A DNA stretch of 62,737 nucleotides. Origin: Eubacterium sp. CAG:274. GTDB taxonomy: Bacteria; Bacillota; Clostridia; Lachnospirales; CAG-274. The translations under genes were made by a program, and so were the position numbers. Shown here piece after piece: positions 8,819-18,055 of the stretch (within the stretch, counting starts at the first letter, position 1; each line of letters begins with the position of its first letter). The stretch lies in contig FR888453.1 in the NCBI GenBank assembly GCA_000432155.1, positions 1-62,737 on the forward strand. The letters are read 5' to 3'. Under the pieces are notes generated by a model. That model had not been told where the DNA came from. It searched no databases and saw only the letters and a list, made by a program, of their open reading frames with translations.

Positions 8819-9980
8819 ACTGTTCACTCTCCAAACTGAAAACTGTATTTATTTCTAATCTTTTAAATGTATTTTCTAAATTATCTATTTCATTTATGCT
8901 TTTTAAAATTTCTTCTAAACTTCTGTTGTCCTCAGCTAAAATCTGACCAATATTAAAATCCATTATTCTAGTCTGACTATCTCCTGTAGTTTTCAAAGAA
9001 CTTACAATATATCTTTTAGCTCTTGCTATTTCATCTGAATTGGGAGAAAATTTTTCCAAAGCCTCTTTTACACTATTTATTACATTGTCTTTTTCTTCAT
9101 AATTTATGGCTGACTCAACAACTATATATTCCTTGTATCTGTATAGACTGCTTACAATATAGTAGCAAAGCCCCTGTTTTTCTCTTACATCACTAAAAAG
9201 CACAGACCCAGCACCACCGCCTAAAATACAATTTGCTATAACAGCCTTTTCCCAGTTGTCAAACTCTGCATTTATGCCTATACACAATTTACTTTGGTCA
9301 ACATCAGCTTTTTCACTATAACTTTGGTATGGCATTTCTTGCTTTTCGTCTTCTGGATATTCAAATTTTCTAGGTTCAAATTTAAGATACTTCCTGCATA
9401 ACTCCTCTGTCTGTTCCTCTTCAATATTTCCTACTACCATAATTTCAACCTTACTATTTTCCATGAGATAGTAGTAATATTCCTTTATATCCATATTTAA
9501 AAATCTTTCACAGCCATTTCCGTCTACACCAAAAGGTCTGTTTTTAAAGGCGTAGGAAATCAACTTTTCTCGTGCATATGTTCTTTTGTCATTTTTTTCA
9601 GCCTCTATTCTATCTCTTGTAGCCTTTATCTGATTTTTAACAGCCTCATCATAAAACATAGGTTTAAACACTATATTTTTTATAAATTCAAAAGCATCTT
9701 TTGTATATTCAGCTCTGAATTTACAATACAATACCAATATACTGTAATCCCCTTTTTTCACAACAGAACTATGAGCCTCTGCCCCTATTTCCTCAAGACG
9801 GGTATATATTTTCTTAGGTGTTTTATATTTTTCACAGCCCTCAAAAAACATACCAGCAAGCAAATTGTTTCCTGTAGTTGTATATTCTAATGCTGGCAAC
9901 ACAAATGAAACAGACATAGAAATAGAATTAAACTTGTCCGTTTTAAAAACAGAAAGATTTACATTATCACAAATTTTCAT
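8811..9980 (-). CDS. M16-family peptidase-like protein (YmfF-like, non-catalytic partner)
   Basis: A 389-residue M16-fold protein that lacks the HxxEH zinc motif at the expected N-terminal position. It keeps the general fold sequence (EAEKNDKRTYAREKL, GGGAGSVLFSDVREKQGLCY). In this family the C-terminal R/Y region helps bind peptide for a catalytic partner, which here is encoded directly downstream with an 8-bp overlap. It lies 26 bp after sigG and is probably co-transcribed with it. The likely role is the inactive half of a heterodimeric peptidase; no substrate can be named. Confidence 0.88.
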   Translation of the reverse strand: MKICDNVNLSVFKTDKFNSISMSVSFVLPALEYTTTGNNLLAGMFFEGCEKYKTPKKIYTRLEEIGAEAHSSVVKKGDYSILVLYCKFRAEYTKDAFEFIKNIVFKPMFYDEAVKNQIKATRDRIEAEKNDKRTYAREKLISYAFKNRPFGVDGNGCERFLNMDIKEYYYYLMENSKVEIMVVGNIEEEQTEELCRKYLKFEPRKFEYPEDEKQEMPYQSYSEKADVDQSKLCIGINAEFDNWEKAVIANCILGGGAGSVLFSDVREKQGLCYYIVSSLYRYKEYIVVESAINYEEKDNVINSVKEALEKFSPNSDEIARAKRYIVSSLKTTGDSQTRIMDFNIGQILAEDNRSLEEILKSINEIDNLENTFKRLEINTVFSLESEQYA

Positions 9981-10006
9981 AATACACCCCTATCTTTTTA
10001 CTATAC

Positions 10007-10780
10007 TTACACATATTTTCTCATAGTTTTAAGTGCATTTTTTTCAAGTCGGCTAACCTGTGCCTGACTTATTCCTATTTCTTCTGAAACTTCCATTTGT
10101 GTCTTTCCCTTAAAAAATCTCAAATTTATAATATTCTTTTCTCTGTCATTTAGCTTACTTATGGCCTCTTTCAATGATATATTGTCTATCCACCCCGTAT
10201 CTGTATTTTTATCATCTTTCACTTGGTCCATAACATAGAGAACATCAGTACCGTCATGATAAACTGGTTCAAAAAGTGATATAGGGTCCTGTATCGCCTC
10301 CAAAGCAAAAACCACACTTTCCTTTGGCATATCTATTTCTTTTGCAATTTCTTCTAATGTAGGTTCTTTGTTGTTTTTGTTAGTGAGCATTTCTCTTGCC
10401 TGTAAAGCCTTGTAGGCAGTATCTCTCATAGAACGGCTTACTCTTATAGGATTATAGTCCCTTAAATATCGCCTTATTTCTCCTATTATCATTGGTACAG
10501 CATAAGTAGAAAATTTTACATTGTGTGATGTGTCGAAATTATCAATAGCTTTTATTAACCCAATGCACCCTACTTGAAAAATGTCATCAGGGCTTTCTCC
10601 TCTGTTTGAAAATCTTTGAATAACACTTAACACAAGTCTTAAATTGCCATAAATATATTTGGCTCTTGCCACCATATCGCCTTTTTGCAATTTTTCGAAA
10701 AGTTCTTCCTTTTCTTCTTCAGACAATACTGGCAATTTACTTGTGTTTACGCCACAGATTTCAACTTTTTTTAAAGCCAT
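10007..10780 (-). CDS. sigG: RNA polymerase sporulation sigma factor SigG
   Basis: A sigma-70 family factor of 257 residues, the normal SigG length, which directs late forespore transcription. Region 2 (IFQVGCIGLIKAIDNFD, then KFSTYAVPMIIGEIRRYLRD) and region 4 (NLRFFKGKTQMEVSEEIGIS) are intact. The N-terminal stretch with KVEICGVNTSKLP is characteristic of SigG rather than SigF, SigE or SigK. This is the clearest evidence that the organism forms endospores. It is normally next to spoIIGA and sigE; here it stands apart, upstream of two M16 genes and lgt. The ATG at 10780 follows GGAGG by 7 nt. Confidence 0.95.
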   Translation of the reverse strand: MALKKVEICGVNTSKLPVLSEEEKEELFEKLQKGDMVARAKYIYGNLRLVLSVIQRFSNRGESPDDIFQVGCIGLIKAIDNFDTSHNVKFSTYAVPMIIGEIRRYLRDYNPIRVSRSMRDTAYKALQAREMLTNKNNKEPTLEEIAKEIDMPKESVVFALEAIQDPISLFEPVYHDGTDVLYVMDQVKDDKNTDTGWIDNISLKEAISKLNDREKNIINLRFFKGKTQMEVSEEIGISQAQVSRLEKNALKTMRKYV

Positions 10781-10906
10781 AAAAATTCCTCCAATTAGAA
10801 TTTTACTTCTCCCTTAAATCATTGCCAGCATTTTCAAAAATATACACTCTGTAAAAAATATACAAAAAAATAACTGGTAATTATCTATTTCTATAATCTA
10901 TTATTA

Positions 10907-10951
10907 TTGACAAAAATTTTTATTTGCTGTAATATTTAGGTATCTAAATAT
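10907..10951 (+). promoter_or_regulatory. Promoter with overlapping palindromic MarR operator
   Basis: -35 TTGACA (10907-10912), 17-bp spacer, -10 TAATAT (10930-10935). A perfect 8-4-8 palindrome, ATATTTAG-gtat-CTAAATAT (10932-10951), covers the end of the -10 and the start site. It lies 15 bp before the marR ATG and is most simply the regulator's own operator. Confidence 0.75.
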
Positions 10952-10965
10952 CAGGAGTTGAGAAT

Positions 10966-11397
10966 ATGGAAAACAGACGCATTATTCGTGATATGCACTG
11001 TGTTTCAAACAAGTTAAGCAGGCAGTTGGATAATCTTCTTTCCACACAAGGAATAACCCATATGCAGTTTGCTATACTTTCTTTTATTACGCGTTCTACA
11101 AATGATGGAAAAGATGTTTTTCAAAAAAATCTGGAAATCTCTTTTGACATCAGACCTTCTTCAGTATCAAGTATTTTGTCCCTTATGGAAGAAAAAAAAT
11201 TAATAAAAAGAGTGTCTGTTAAAAATGATGCTCGCCTTAGGAAAATTATATTGACCAAAGAAGGCAGTAAAAAATATGACGATGTACACGCAAAAGTTAT
11301 AATGTTTGAAAATAAAATAAAGTCCCTTTTCTCTGACGATGAGATAAAGGTCTTTTTTAATGTTCTCGACAAACTGTATGATTACACAGAGGAATAG
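10966..11397 (+). CDS. MarR-family transcriptional regulator
   Basis: A 143-residue winged-helix repressor. The DNA-binding part runs through DIRPSSVSSILSLMEEKKLI (about 62-81) and the wing KRVSVKNDARLRKIILT. It is the first gene of a three-gene operon, followed by a cytidylate-kinase-like gene 11 bp downstream and a MATE exporter. A perfect palindrome at its own promoter suggests autoregulation. MarR proteins next to MATE pumps usually sense drugs or toxic small molecules, so ligand-induced export is the likely logic. The ligand is unknown. Confidence 0.92.
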   Translation: MENRRIIRDMHCVSNKLSRQLDNLLSTQGITHMQFAILSFITRSTNDGKDVFQKNLEISFDIRPSSVSSILSLMEEKKLIKRVSVKNDARLRKIILTKEGSKKYDDVHAKVIMFENKIKSLFSDDEIKVFFNVLDKLYDYTEE

Positions 11398-11408
11398 GAG
11401 GATTTTCT

Positions 11409-12014
11409 ATGAAAAAATTTGTTATTACTATTGGTCGTGAGTACGGTTCAGGTGGTAGAATTATTGGCGAAAAACTTGCTAAAAGACTTGGCGTTAATTT
11501 CTACGATAAAAATATGATTGATAAAATTGCAGAAGAAAGTGGTTTTACAAAGGAAGCTGTTGAGGCATTAGACGGCAAAAAGACCTCTAGTTTCTTATAC
11601 AGCCTTTTTATGTCAACTCAGCCTGTAACTCTTTCTGACACACTTTTTAAAGCTCAGACAGACATTATCAGAGATTTAGTATCAAAAGAAAGCTGTGTTA
11701 TTGTAGGTCGTTGTGCTGACTATGTTTTAAGCAACTGTTCTGATTGTGGTGATGTCATCAACGCTTTTATCTATGCTGATATGGCTACTAAGGTAAAAAG
11801 AAGTGTAGAAGAATACAAGGACAAAAACGACAATCCTGAAATGTTCGTTAGAAGAATGGACAAGACAAGAGCATCTTACTACAACTACTACACACCAAAT
11901 CAATGGGGTGCTAGAGATAACTATGATGTATTAATAAATAGTGCTGTAGGCATTGATACTACAGTTGATATGCTCTATACTCTTGCAAAGTCCAAATTTG
12001 GAGGTAATAAGTAA
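11409..12014 (+). CDS. Cytidylate-kinase-like family protein
   Basis: A 201-residue P-loop protein. The N-terminal GREYGSGGRIIGEKLAKRLG (about 8-27) is the phosphate-binding loop seen in the cytidylate-kinase-2 family. Further conserved parts are VIVGRCADYVL and the R-x-M-D-K-x-R lid-like segment. This family is distinct from the essential housekeeping Cmk; members are common in Clostridia, often beside regulators or transporters, and their true substrate is unsettled. The ATG follows AGGAGG, and the stop TAA ends one base before the ATG of the MATE gene, so expression is coupled to an exporter. Confidence 0.85.
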   Translation: MKKFVITIGREYGSGGRIIGEKLAKRLGVNFYDKNMIDKIAEESGFTKEAVEALDGKKTSSFLYSLFMSTQPVTLSDTLFKAQTDIIRDLVSKESCVIVGRCADYVLSNCSDCGDVINAFIYADMATKVKRSVEEYKDKNDNPEMFVRRMDKTRASYYNYYTPNQWGARDNYDVLINSAVGIDTTVDMLYTLAKSKFGGNK

Positions 12015-12015
12015 A

Positions 12016-13371
12016 ATGTCAGGTGAAGTAAAAGAAAATAAAATGGGGGTAATGCCTGTAAACAAACTTTTGTTATCAATGGCAGTTCCAATGATGATTT
12101 CAATGTTGGTACAGGCTATGTACAACATTGTAGATAGTATTTTCGTTGCAAAACTTAGTGAAGAAGCCCTTACAGCAGTTTCCCTTGCTTTCCCTCTCCA
12201 GTCACTTATGATTAGTGTTTGTACTGGTCTTTGCGTAGGTATGAATGCCCTTTTATCTCGTTACTTAGGTGCAAAGGATTCCGAAGGTGTTAATAAATCA
12301 GCCTTAAATGGTTTATTATTAATTTTCATAGGCTATTTAATATTCCTTTTTGTAGGTCTTTTCCTTATTCCTACATTTATGTATGCCCAGACTCCAATAG
12401 AATCTATTGCTGAACAGGGTATTACATATACTAAAATAGTTTCTATTTGCTCTATTGCTTTCTTTTCACAGATGGCATTTGAAAGACTTCTTCAGGCAAC
12501 AGGTCGTACACTTTACACAATGTGTACACAGACTACTGGTGCTGTTATAAACATTATTCTTGACCCTATACTTATCTTTGGTCTTTTTGGTATGCCAAAG
12601 TTAGGCGTTGCTGGTGCTGCTATTGCAACAGTTATTGGTCAGACTATTGCAGCCCTTATGGCTCTTACATTTAACATTAAGAAAAACCTCGATATTCACT
12701 TACATTTTAAGGGTTTCCGTCCTAGTTCTCGTACAATAGGTAAAATCCTTTCTGTTGGTATTCCGTCTATACTTATGGCATCTATGGGTTCTGTAATGAC
12801 ATTTGGTATGAACAAAATACTTATGACATTTAGTGCCACAGCTATTGCTGTATTTGGTAGTTACTTCAAACTCCAGAGCTTTATATTTATGCCTGTATTC
12901 GGTCTTAACAACGGTATGGTTCCTATTATTGCCTTCAGTTACGGTGCTAGAAAGCGTGACAGAATGGTTAAGACAATTAAACTCAGTATTGCCTATGCCG
13001 TATGTATTATGATTATTGGTTTTGCTATAATGCAGATATTCCCAGACAAGTTACTTTTAATGTTCAATGCTTCTGAAACAATGCTTTCTATTGGTGTTCC
13101 TGCTCTTAGAATTATATCTGTCAGCTTCCTTTTTGCTGGTATTTCTATCGTTTCACTTTCAGTATTTCAGGCACTTGGACATGGTGTATTAAGTATGATG
13201 GTTTCATTTATGCGACAGCTTATTTTCCTTTTACCATCAGCTTATCTTCTCTCATTAACAGGAGATATAAATAAGGTTTGGTTCTCTTTCCTTATTGCAG
13301 AAGTAATATCTGTTTCTCTTTCACTTTTATCAATGAGATATTTATATAAAAAGGTAATTAAAAACCTTTAA
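12016..13371 (+). CDS. MATE-family multidrug/toxin exporter
   Basis: A 451-residue membrane protein with 12 predicted helices and two repeated halves, typical of MATE antiporters that expel organic cations using a sodium or proton gradient. N-terminal features PMMISMLVQAMYNIVDSIFV and the matching second-half segment SILMASMGSVMTFGMNK are clear. I place the start at 12016, 10 nt after GGAGGT; the frame is open 21 codons further up but that stretch belongs to the previous gene. It is the third gene of the MarR operon and is closed by the terminator at 13382. The substrate is unknown. Confidence 0.92.
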   Translation: MSGEVKENKMGVMPVNKLLLSMAVPMMISMLVQAMYNIVDSIFVAKLSEEALTAVSLAFPLQSLMISVCTGLCVGMNALLSRYLGAKDSEGVNKSALNGLLLIFIGYLIFLFVGLFLIPTFMYAQTPIESIAEQGITYTKIVSICSIAFFSQMAFERLLQATGRTLYTMCTQTTGAVINIILDPILIFGLFGMPKLGVAGAAIATVIGQTIAALMALTFNIKKNLDIHLHFKGFRPSSRTIGKILSVGIPSILMASMGSVMTFGMNKILMTFSATAIAVFGSYFKLQSFIFMPVFGLNNGMVPIIAFSYGARKRDRMVKTIKLSIAYAVCIMIIGFAIMQIFPDKLLLMFNASETMLSIGVPALRIISVSFLFAGISIVSLSVFQALGHGVLSMMVSFMRQLIFLLPSAYLLSLTGDINKVWFSFLIAEVISVSLSLLSMRYLYKKVIKNL

Positions 13372-13381
13372 AACCATACTA

Positions 13382-13412
13382 AAATCTATGCCAATTTGGC
13401 ATAGATTTTTTT
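13382..13412 (+). terminator. Intrinsic terminator of the MarR-MATE operon
   Basis: A perfect 11-bp stem (13382-13392 with 13398-13408) is followed by a T run. It begins 10 bp after the MATE stop codon. Confidence 0.92.
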
Positions 13413-13426
13413 ATATATAATGTCTA

Positions 13427-13455
13427 TTGACAATCATTATTATTTATAATAAACT
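13427..13455 (+). promoter_or_regulatory. Promoter for the large dockerin protein
   Basis: -35 TTGACA (13427-13432), 17-bp spacer, -10 TAAACT (13450-13455), 38 bp before the start codon and directly after the upstream terminator. The gene is therefore transcribed alone. Confidence 0.65.
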
Positions 13456-13493
13456 TTAATCTAATAAATGGAAAATTAAAATGGAGGTATTTA

Positions 13494-16400
13494 ATGAATT
13501 TAAAGAAAACAATAGCTTTGGGGTTATCTACATTAATGACTTTACAGATAACACCACTTAATATTTTTGCTGACGAAACATCTCAGGAACTTACAGTTTC
13601 ATCAATATCAGCAAGTGACACTAAAATGTCATCAGACTACTGGCAAAATCACAGAGTAAGTACAAATTCTGATGATTACACATATATTTCAGCCTATTCC
13701 AACAATGCAGGTCAATATAGTACATCTTATCTTAAATATGCCTTTGACGGTAATTGGTCTACTCATTGGGAAACTGGTAATGGCTATGGTACTGTAACAA
13801 ATTATGTTGATGTTACATTTAACAAAACCACAAAAATAGACAGAATACTTTATGCCACAAGACAAGACGGTGCAAAAGGCAAAGGTTATCCAACAACAGC
13901 TACAATATATAGTTACAATTCCGAAACTGATACTTGGGATAAAGTAGCTGTAGGTTCATCTTCTGTTTCCAATAGCTATGTACTTATAACACTTCCACAG
14001 GCAACAGACTTTGAAAAACTTAGATTTGAATTTACAGTTGCCAACAATGGTTGGGCAAGTGCATCTGAATTTGTATTTCTTCGCCCAGACGATACTGTAC
14101 TTGACGGAAATGTAACTATATCTGGTACATCTGCTATAGGCAAAACCCTTACAGCCAATGACAACCTTACTGTAGGAAACAGTAAAAACTTAGGCTATCA
14201 ATGGCAGTATAGCGATGATGGTACTGTATGGACAGACATTGAAAATGCCACAGAAAAAAACTATACAATAACCGAACAGAAAGCCTATTATAGAGTAAAA
14301 ATCTATGACAAAACAAATGAATACTACGGTAATTTATATTCCGAGGCTTATAACGGAAGTATGGTTGCCAAAATTACAGGTAGTCTTAAAGTTGGTTGTG
14401 TTGTAACAGCTGAAACAGAATATGTAAATCCAGAGGATACCCTCTACTACAAATGGCAATATAGTGATGACGGTATCACTTTTATAGATATTCCATCAGC
14501 TACCTCACTAAAATACACTGTTCCTGCTAGTATGAGCAATAAATATATACGACTTGGTATTAGTGGAAATAACAAGGACTATATATATTCTGACAATAGT
14601 TTTGTATCTGTTTCTGCTGTACTTTCAGGTCCTTGTCAGGTAAATTCCGAAATTTTAGCACAGCTAAAAGGTGCAGAAAATACTGAATATACATATCAAT
14701 GGCAAATATGTGACACAGCTGACGGAGAATTTACAGATATAAGTTCTGCCACTTCAGCTAAATATACACCTACTGAAAGCCAGCTTAACAAATATATCAG
14801 AGTTCTTCTCACTATTACAGAAACAGGAGAACTTCTCTATTCACAGCCACGACTTGTATCAAGTTCTGGTACATACCCTGACCGTACAGGAGACTATATG
14901 TATATTTCTGATGTACCGTCTAGTGCATTAATATCTAGTAGTGTAGGCTATTCTACATTAAAGTACGATACAAATGTAGAAGACGGCATTATTGCCCTTA
15001 AAGTAAATGGGCAGAAAAAGCAATTTTTAAAGGGTCTTGGTGCTCACGCCCCAGCTACATTGGTGTATGACATTTCATATCTTGTAGACGATTACGGTTA
15101 TGATACATTTACTGGTTATTTAGGTGTTGACTATTCTAAGGGTAGCAACGGTAACGGTGTAATATTCAACATATATACATCTCAAGACAATAGCACTTGG
15201 ACACAGGTTAAAAACACCGGTGTGTTAAAAGGCGATAGTGAGTGTCAGTATGTAACCATTGATTTAAAAAATGCAAAATACCTTAAATTTGATATAAGTT
15301 CAAATGGTGATAAAGGTTATGACCATTCTGTAATCGCAAACGGAAAGTTTATTTCATCAGACTATAAAGAACCATCAGCTGACAATTTTAAATTTATAAA
15401 AACAGTATCTCAGTATGAAAGTGAGCTTGCTGGTTTAAGTGATTACGAAAGTGAAACCTACAGAAAGATACTTTACCAAAAGAACTTTGTAGAAAGAACC
15501 GGCTATGATTTCCTTATTACTCTTGCATCTGAAAATGAAAACAACAGAGAAGCCTTAGAATGGTTTTTAGATGACTTTGAAGCTCTTAACTACTATGCTA
15601 ACGCAGGTAATACCATTTTAGGCTCTTATGAAAAGGCTGCCATGGTACTTACACAGCTTTACAAGAACTATTCATTGGATATGTCAAACAGCCTTTACAA
15701 GCGTATGTTTGTAGCTTTAATGTTTTCTCATGCAGGTTCAATTTACTTCTGGGCAGACTCTACAAAAACCTCTAATCCAGTCAGAAGATATGCTATCTAC
15801 AAAAAACTTTATGAAAATGGTTGCCTTGTAAATAGTGTTTTTGAAAACCTTACTGTACCTGAAATGAGATGGGTAATGAACTCTATTAGTGATGACAACC
15901 AAATTGAATGGCTTAATTACTATGTTAGAAAGAAATCTGCTGCTAAAGCAGGTGTGGCTTTTGATGAATTAGAAGATAATCAGCTTATATTAAATTCCTA
16001 TAGTTATATGGGTTATATTACAGGCTATAATTACTACTTGGATAAATACTATACTGATGAAAACAAGGCATCATGGACAGAAAAATATCACCTTGTAAAC
16101 ACAGATGACGACACTAATGATGACATTTACGATATAAACATACCATTTGAAAGTGGTCACCCTAAACTTTGGATAGTATTTGAAGAAGGTGCTGTATGTG
16201 GTGGTATTTCAAAAGTAGGTGTAAACCTTCTTACAGCCTTTGGTATTCCTAGTGTAGTTATTGGTCAGCCTGGTCACGCAGCTTATTTAAAGTACGAACT
16301 TGATGACCCATCAAAGGGCGAAAATGCTTTAGCTAAGTGGTCCATTTGGAACGATGTCTATGGTTGGACAAAATCTGAGAGAGGCGATACACTCCTTTTA

Positions 16401-18005
16401 GGTTGGGGTGCTCAAAGCTGGGCAAAGGGTTACAGAGTAAGTTATGTACCTTTAGCACAGGCAGCCTTAAACGATTACGACAACTTCCAAAAAGCTGAAG
16501 ACTTAGTAAAGATTGCACAAATGGCAGACTCAGACAAGGCTATTGAACTTTACAGACAGGCTCTTGAAATACAAAATTTCAACTTAGATGCTTGGGACGG
16601 TTTAATAACAGCCTATAAGTCAGCAGAAAAAACAAGTGACGACTATATGGAACTTGCAAAGGAAATAATATCTGCATTGACATACTTCCCTCAGCCAATG
16701 AACGATATGCTCCAAAATGCTATAAAGCCTGAAATTTCAAGTGAAGCAGATATTGCGGACTTCAACATTATGACACTTAACGCCCTTAAATCTGCATCAG
16801 TTGCTACAAGCGAACAGTCTTTACAGCCTGATATTTGTAAAACAATGGCAGACTACATTTTAGGAAACGAAAACTTGGCTATTGCCACATTCTCTTTTGA
16901 CGGAGAAAATGCAAATACTATAGTTCTCTCTGACCAGTTTACTGACGGTGGCACAGAATTTTTATATAGCATTGACGGTGGCGAAAACTGGGTAAATGCC
17001 GGTACTAATAACTCTCATAAATTAACTGATGAAGAAATTTCCAAAATTACAGCCGACAACGATTTGCTTGTAAAACTTCAAGGTGCATCTAGTTACTACA
17101 CTATTGATATTAAGGCAGGCTCTGCTCCTTCTGGACTTTATAACAACGATAACGAAAATAAAGTTATTGGTGCTACATCTAAATATCAATGGTCAGAAGA
17201 CGGAAAAACTTGGACAAACTTTACTGACGATACAGTTTTTGAGGGCGACAGAACAGTTTCTGTAAGAATTGGTGCAAACGGAACTACCCTTGTCGGCTCT
17301 AGCTCACTGTGTACATTTACTACTGACACAGATACTGCCGACCGTTCTTATATTTCTATATCTAATGTAAAGGTACTTGCCTATTCTTCTGCCCAGAGCG
17401 ACAATGAGAGTGCAAGTAAATCTATAGACGGTAACATAAACACAATCTGGCATACAACTTATACTACAAACAGCGACCTTAACAGATTTATAGCTTATGA
17501 ATTTAATAAGCCTGTTCTTCTTACTTCTATAGACTATACACCTAGACAAACAGGTAATTTTAACGGTGTATTTACAAAATGTTCTGTATACACAAGTAAA
17601 GACGGTACAAACTGGACTAAGGCCGGTACTGCAACTTGGGCAAGTGATAGAACTAAAAAGACAGTAAACCTCGATACACCTGTTTATACAAAGTATGTAA
17701 AGGTTGTAGGCGATGAGGCCGGTGCTAACTTTGGTTCTGCTGCTATGATTGAATTTTATGAAAGATTAAATTCAGACAATTATGATATAAACAAGGATAA
17801 TTCTGTTGATAACAAAGATGTTGCTCTTCTTTTAAAGTATGTTATGGGAGTAAATCTTTCAAGTGATATTTCTTTTGAAAATGCTGATTTTAATGGCGAT
17901 GGTAACATTGATATGCTTGATGTTATTACCCTTAAAAATTACACTGACAATAACACAGTAGAAACCACTACTGAAACAACAGAAACTACTACGGAACAGC
18001 AGTAA
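13494..18005 (+). CDS. Secreted multidomain protein: discoidin, NPCBM, transglutaminase-like and dockerin domains
   Basis: A 1503-residue exported protein. In order: signal peptide (1-26), an F5/8-type C discoidin domain (about 45-200), three Ig-like repeats each with a YxWQYSDDG-type core (about 205-455), and an NPCBM-like sugar-binding domain (about 460-625). Then comes a long helical part with a transglutaminase-like core (EGAVCGGISKVGVN with Cys902, PGHAAYLKY with His928, then WSIWNDVYGW). A TPR-like stretch (about 1010-1075), another Ig-like segment and a second discoidin domain (about 1290-1425) follow. A type I dockerin with two calcium repeats (DINKDNSVDNKD and DFNGDGNIDMLD, about 1432-1490) ends it, with a Glu/Thr tail. 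The role is probably glycan-targeted surface or cellulosome-like binding; the catalytic activity is unproven. It is monocistronic. Confidence 0.85.
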   Translation: MNLKKTIALGLSTLMTLQITPLNIFADETSQELTVSSISASDTKMSSDYWQNHRVSTNSDDYTYISAYSNNAGQYSTSYLKYAFDGNWSTHWETGNGYGTVTNYVDVTFNKTTKIDRILYATRQDGAKGKGYPTTATIYSYNSETDTWDKVAVGSSSVSNSYVLITLPQATDFEKLRFEFTVANNGWASASEFVFLRPDDTVLDGNVTISGTSAIGKTLTANDNLTVGNSKNLGYQWQYSDDGTVWTDIENATEKNYTITEQKAYYRVKIYDKTNEYYGNLYSEAYNGSMVAKITGSLKVGCVVTAETEYVNPEDTLYYKWQYSDDGITFIDIPSATSLKYTVPASMSNKYIRLGISGNNKDYIYSDNSFVSVSAVLSGPCQVNSEILAQLKGAENTEYTYQWQICDTADGEFTDISSATSAKYTPTESQLNKYIRVLLTITETGELLYSQPRLVSSSGTYPDRTGDYMYISDVPSSALISSSVGYSTLKYDTNVEDGIIALKVNGQKKQFLKGLGAHAPATLVYDISYLVDDYGYDTFTGYLGVDYSKGSNGNGVIFNIYTSQDNSTWTQVKNTGVLKGDSECQYVTIDLKNAKYLKFDISSNGDKGYDHSVIANGKFISSDYKEPSADNFKFIKTVSQYESELAGLSDYESETYRKILYQKNFVERTGYDFLITLASENENNREALEWFLDDFEALNYYANAGNTILGSYEKAAMVLTQLYKNYSLDMSNSLYKRMFVALMFSHAGSIYFWADSTKTSNPVRRYAIYKKLYENGCLVNSVFENLTVPEMRWVMNSISDDNQIEWLNYYVRKKSAAKAGVAFDELEDNQLILNSYSYMGYITGYNYYLDKYYTDENKASWTEKYHLVNTDDDTNDDIYDINIPFESGHPKLWIVFEEGAVCGGISKVGVNLLTAFGIPSVVIGQPGHAAYLKYELDDPSKGENALAKWSIWNDVYGWTKSERGDTLLLGWGAQSWAKGYRVSYVPLAQAALNDYDNFQKAEDLVKIAQMADSDKAIELYRQALEIQNFNLDAWDGLITAYKSAEKTSDDYMELAKEIISALTYFPQPMNDMLQNAIKPEISSEADIADFNIMTLNALKSASVATSEQSLQPDICKTMADYILGNENLAIATFSFDGENANTIVLSDQFTDGGTEFLYSIDGGENWVNAGTNNSHKLTDEEISKITADNDLLVKLQGASSYYTIDIKAGSAPSGLYNNDNENKVIGATSKYQWSEDGKTWTNFTDDTVFEGDRTVSVRIGANGTTLVGSSSLCTFTTDTDTADRSYISISNVKVLAYSSAQSDNESASKSIDGNINTIWHTTYTTNSDLNRFIAYEFNKPVLLTSIDYTPRQTGNFNGVFTKCSVYTSKDGTNWTKAGTATWASDRTKKTVNLDTPVYTKYVKVVGDEAGANFGSAAMIEFYERLNSDNYDINKDNSVDNKDVALLLKYVMGVNLSSDISFENADFNGDGNIDMLDVITLKNYTDNNTVETTTETTETTTEQQ
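17961..18002 (+). repeat. Glu/Thr codon repeat at the C-terminus of the dockerin protein
   Basis: Short tandem Glu-Thr-Thr(-Thr) codons encode the last residues of the protein (ETTTETTETTTEQQ). The same kind of linker, longer, occurs twice in the secreted protein at 56920-59268. Confidence 0.8.
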
Positions 18006-18023
18006 AATATATTTACATATAAT

Positions 18024-18055
18024 AAAGGGACAGCAAAGCTGTCCCTTTAATTTTT
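18024..18055. terminator. Bidirectional intrinsic terminator
   Basis: An 11-bp stem (18024-18034 with 18038-18048, 3-nt loop) sits between two convergent genes: the dockerin protein ends at 18005 on plus, the acetyltransferase at 18047 on minus. T-rich sequence follows on plus (TTTTT). Confidence 0.85.
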
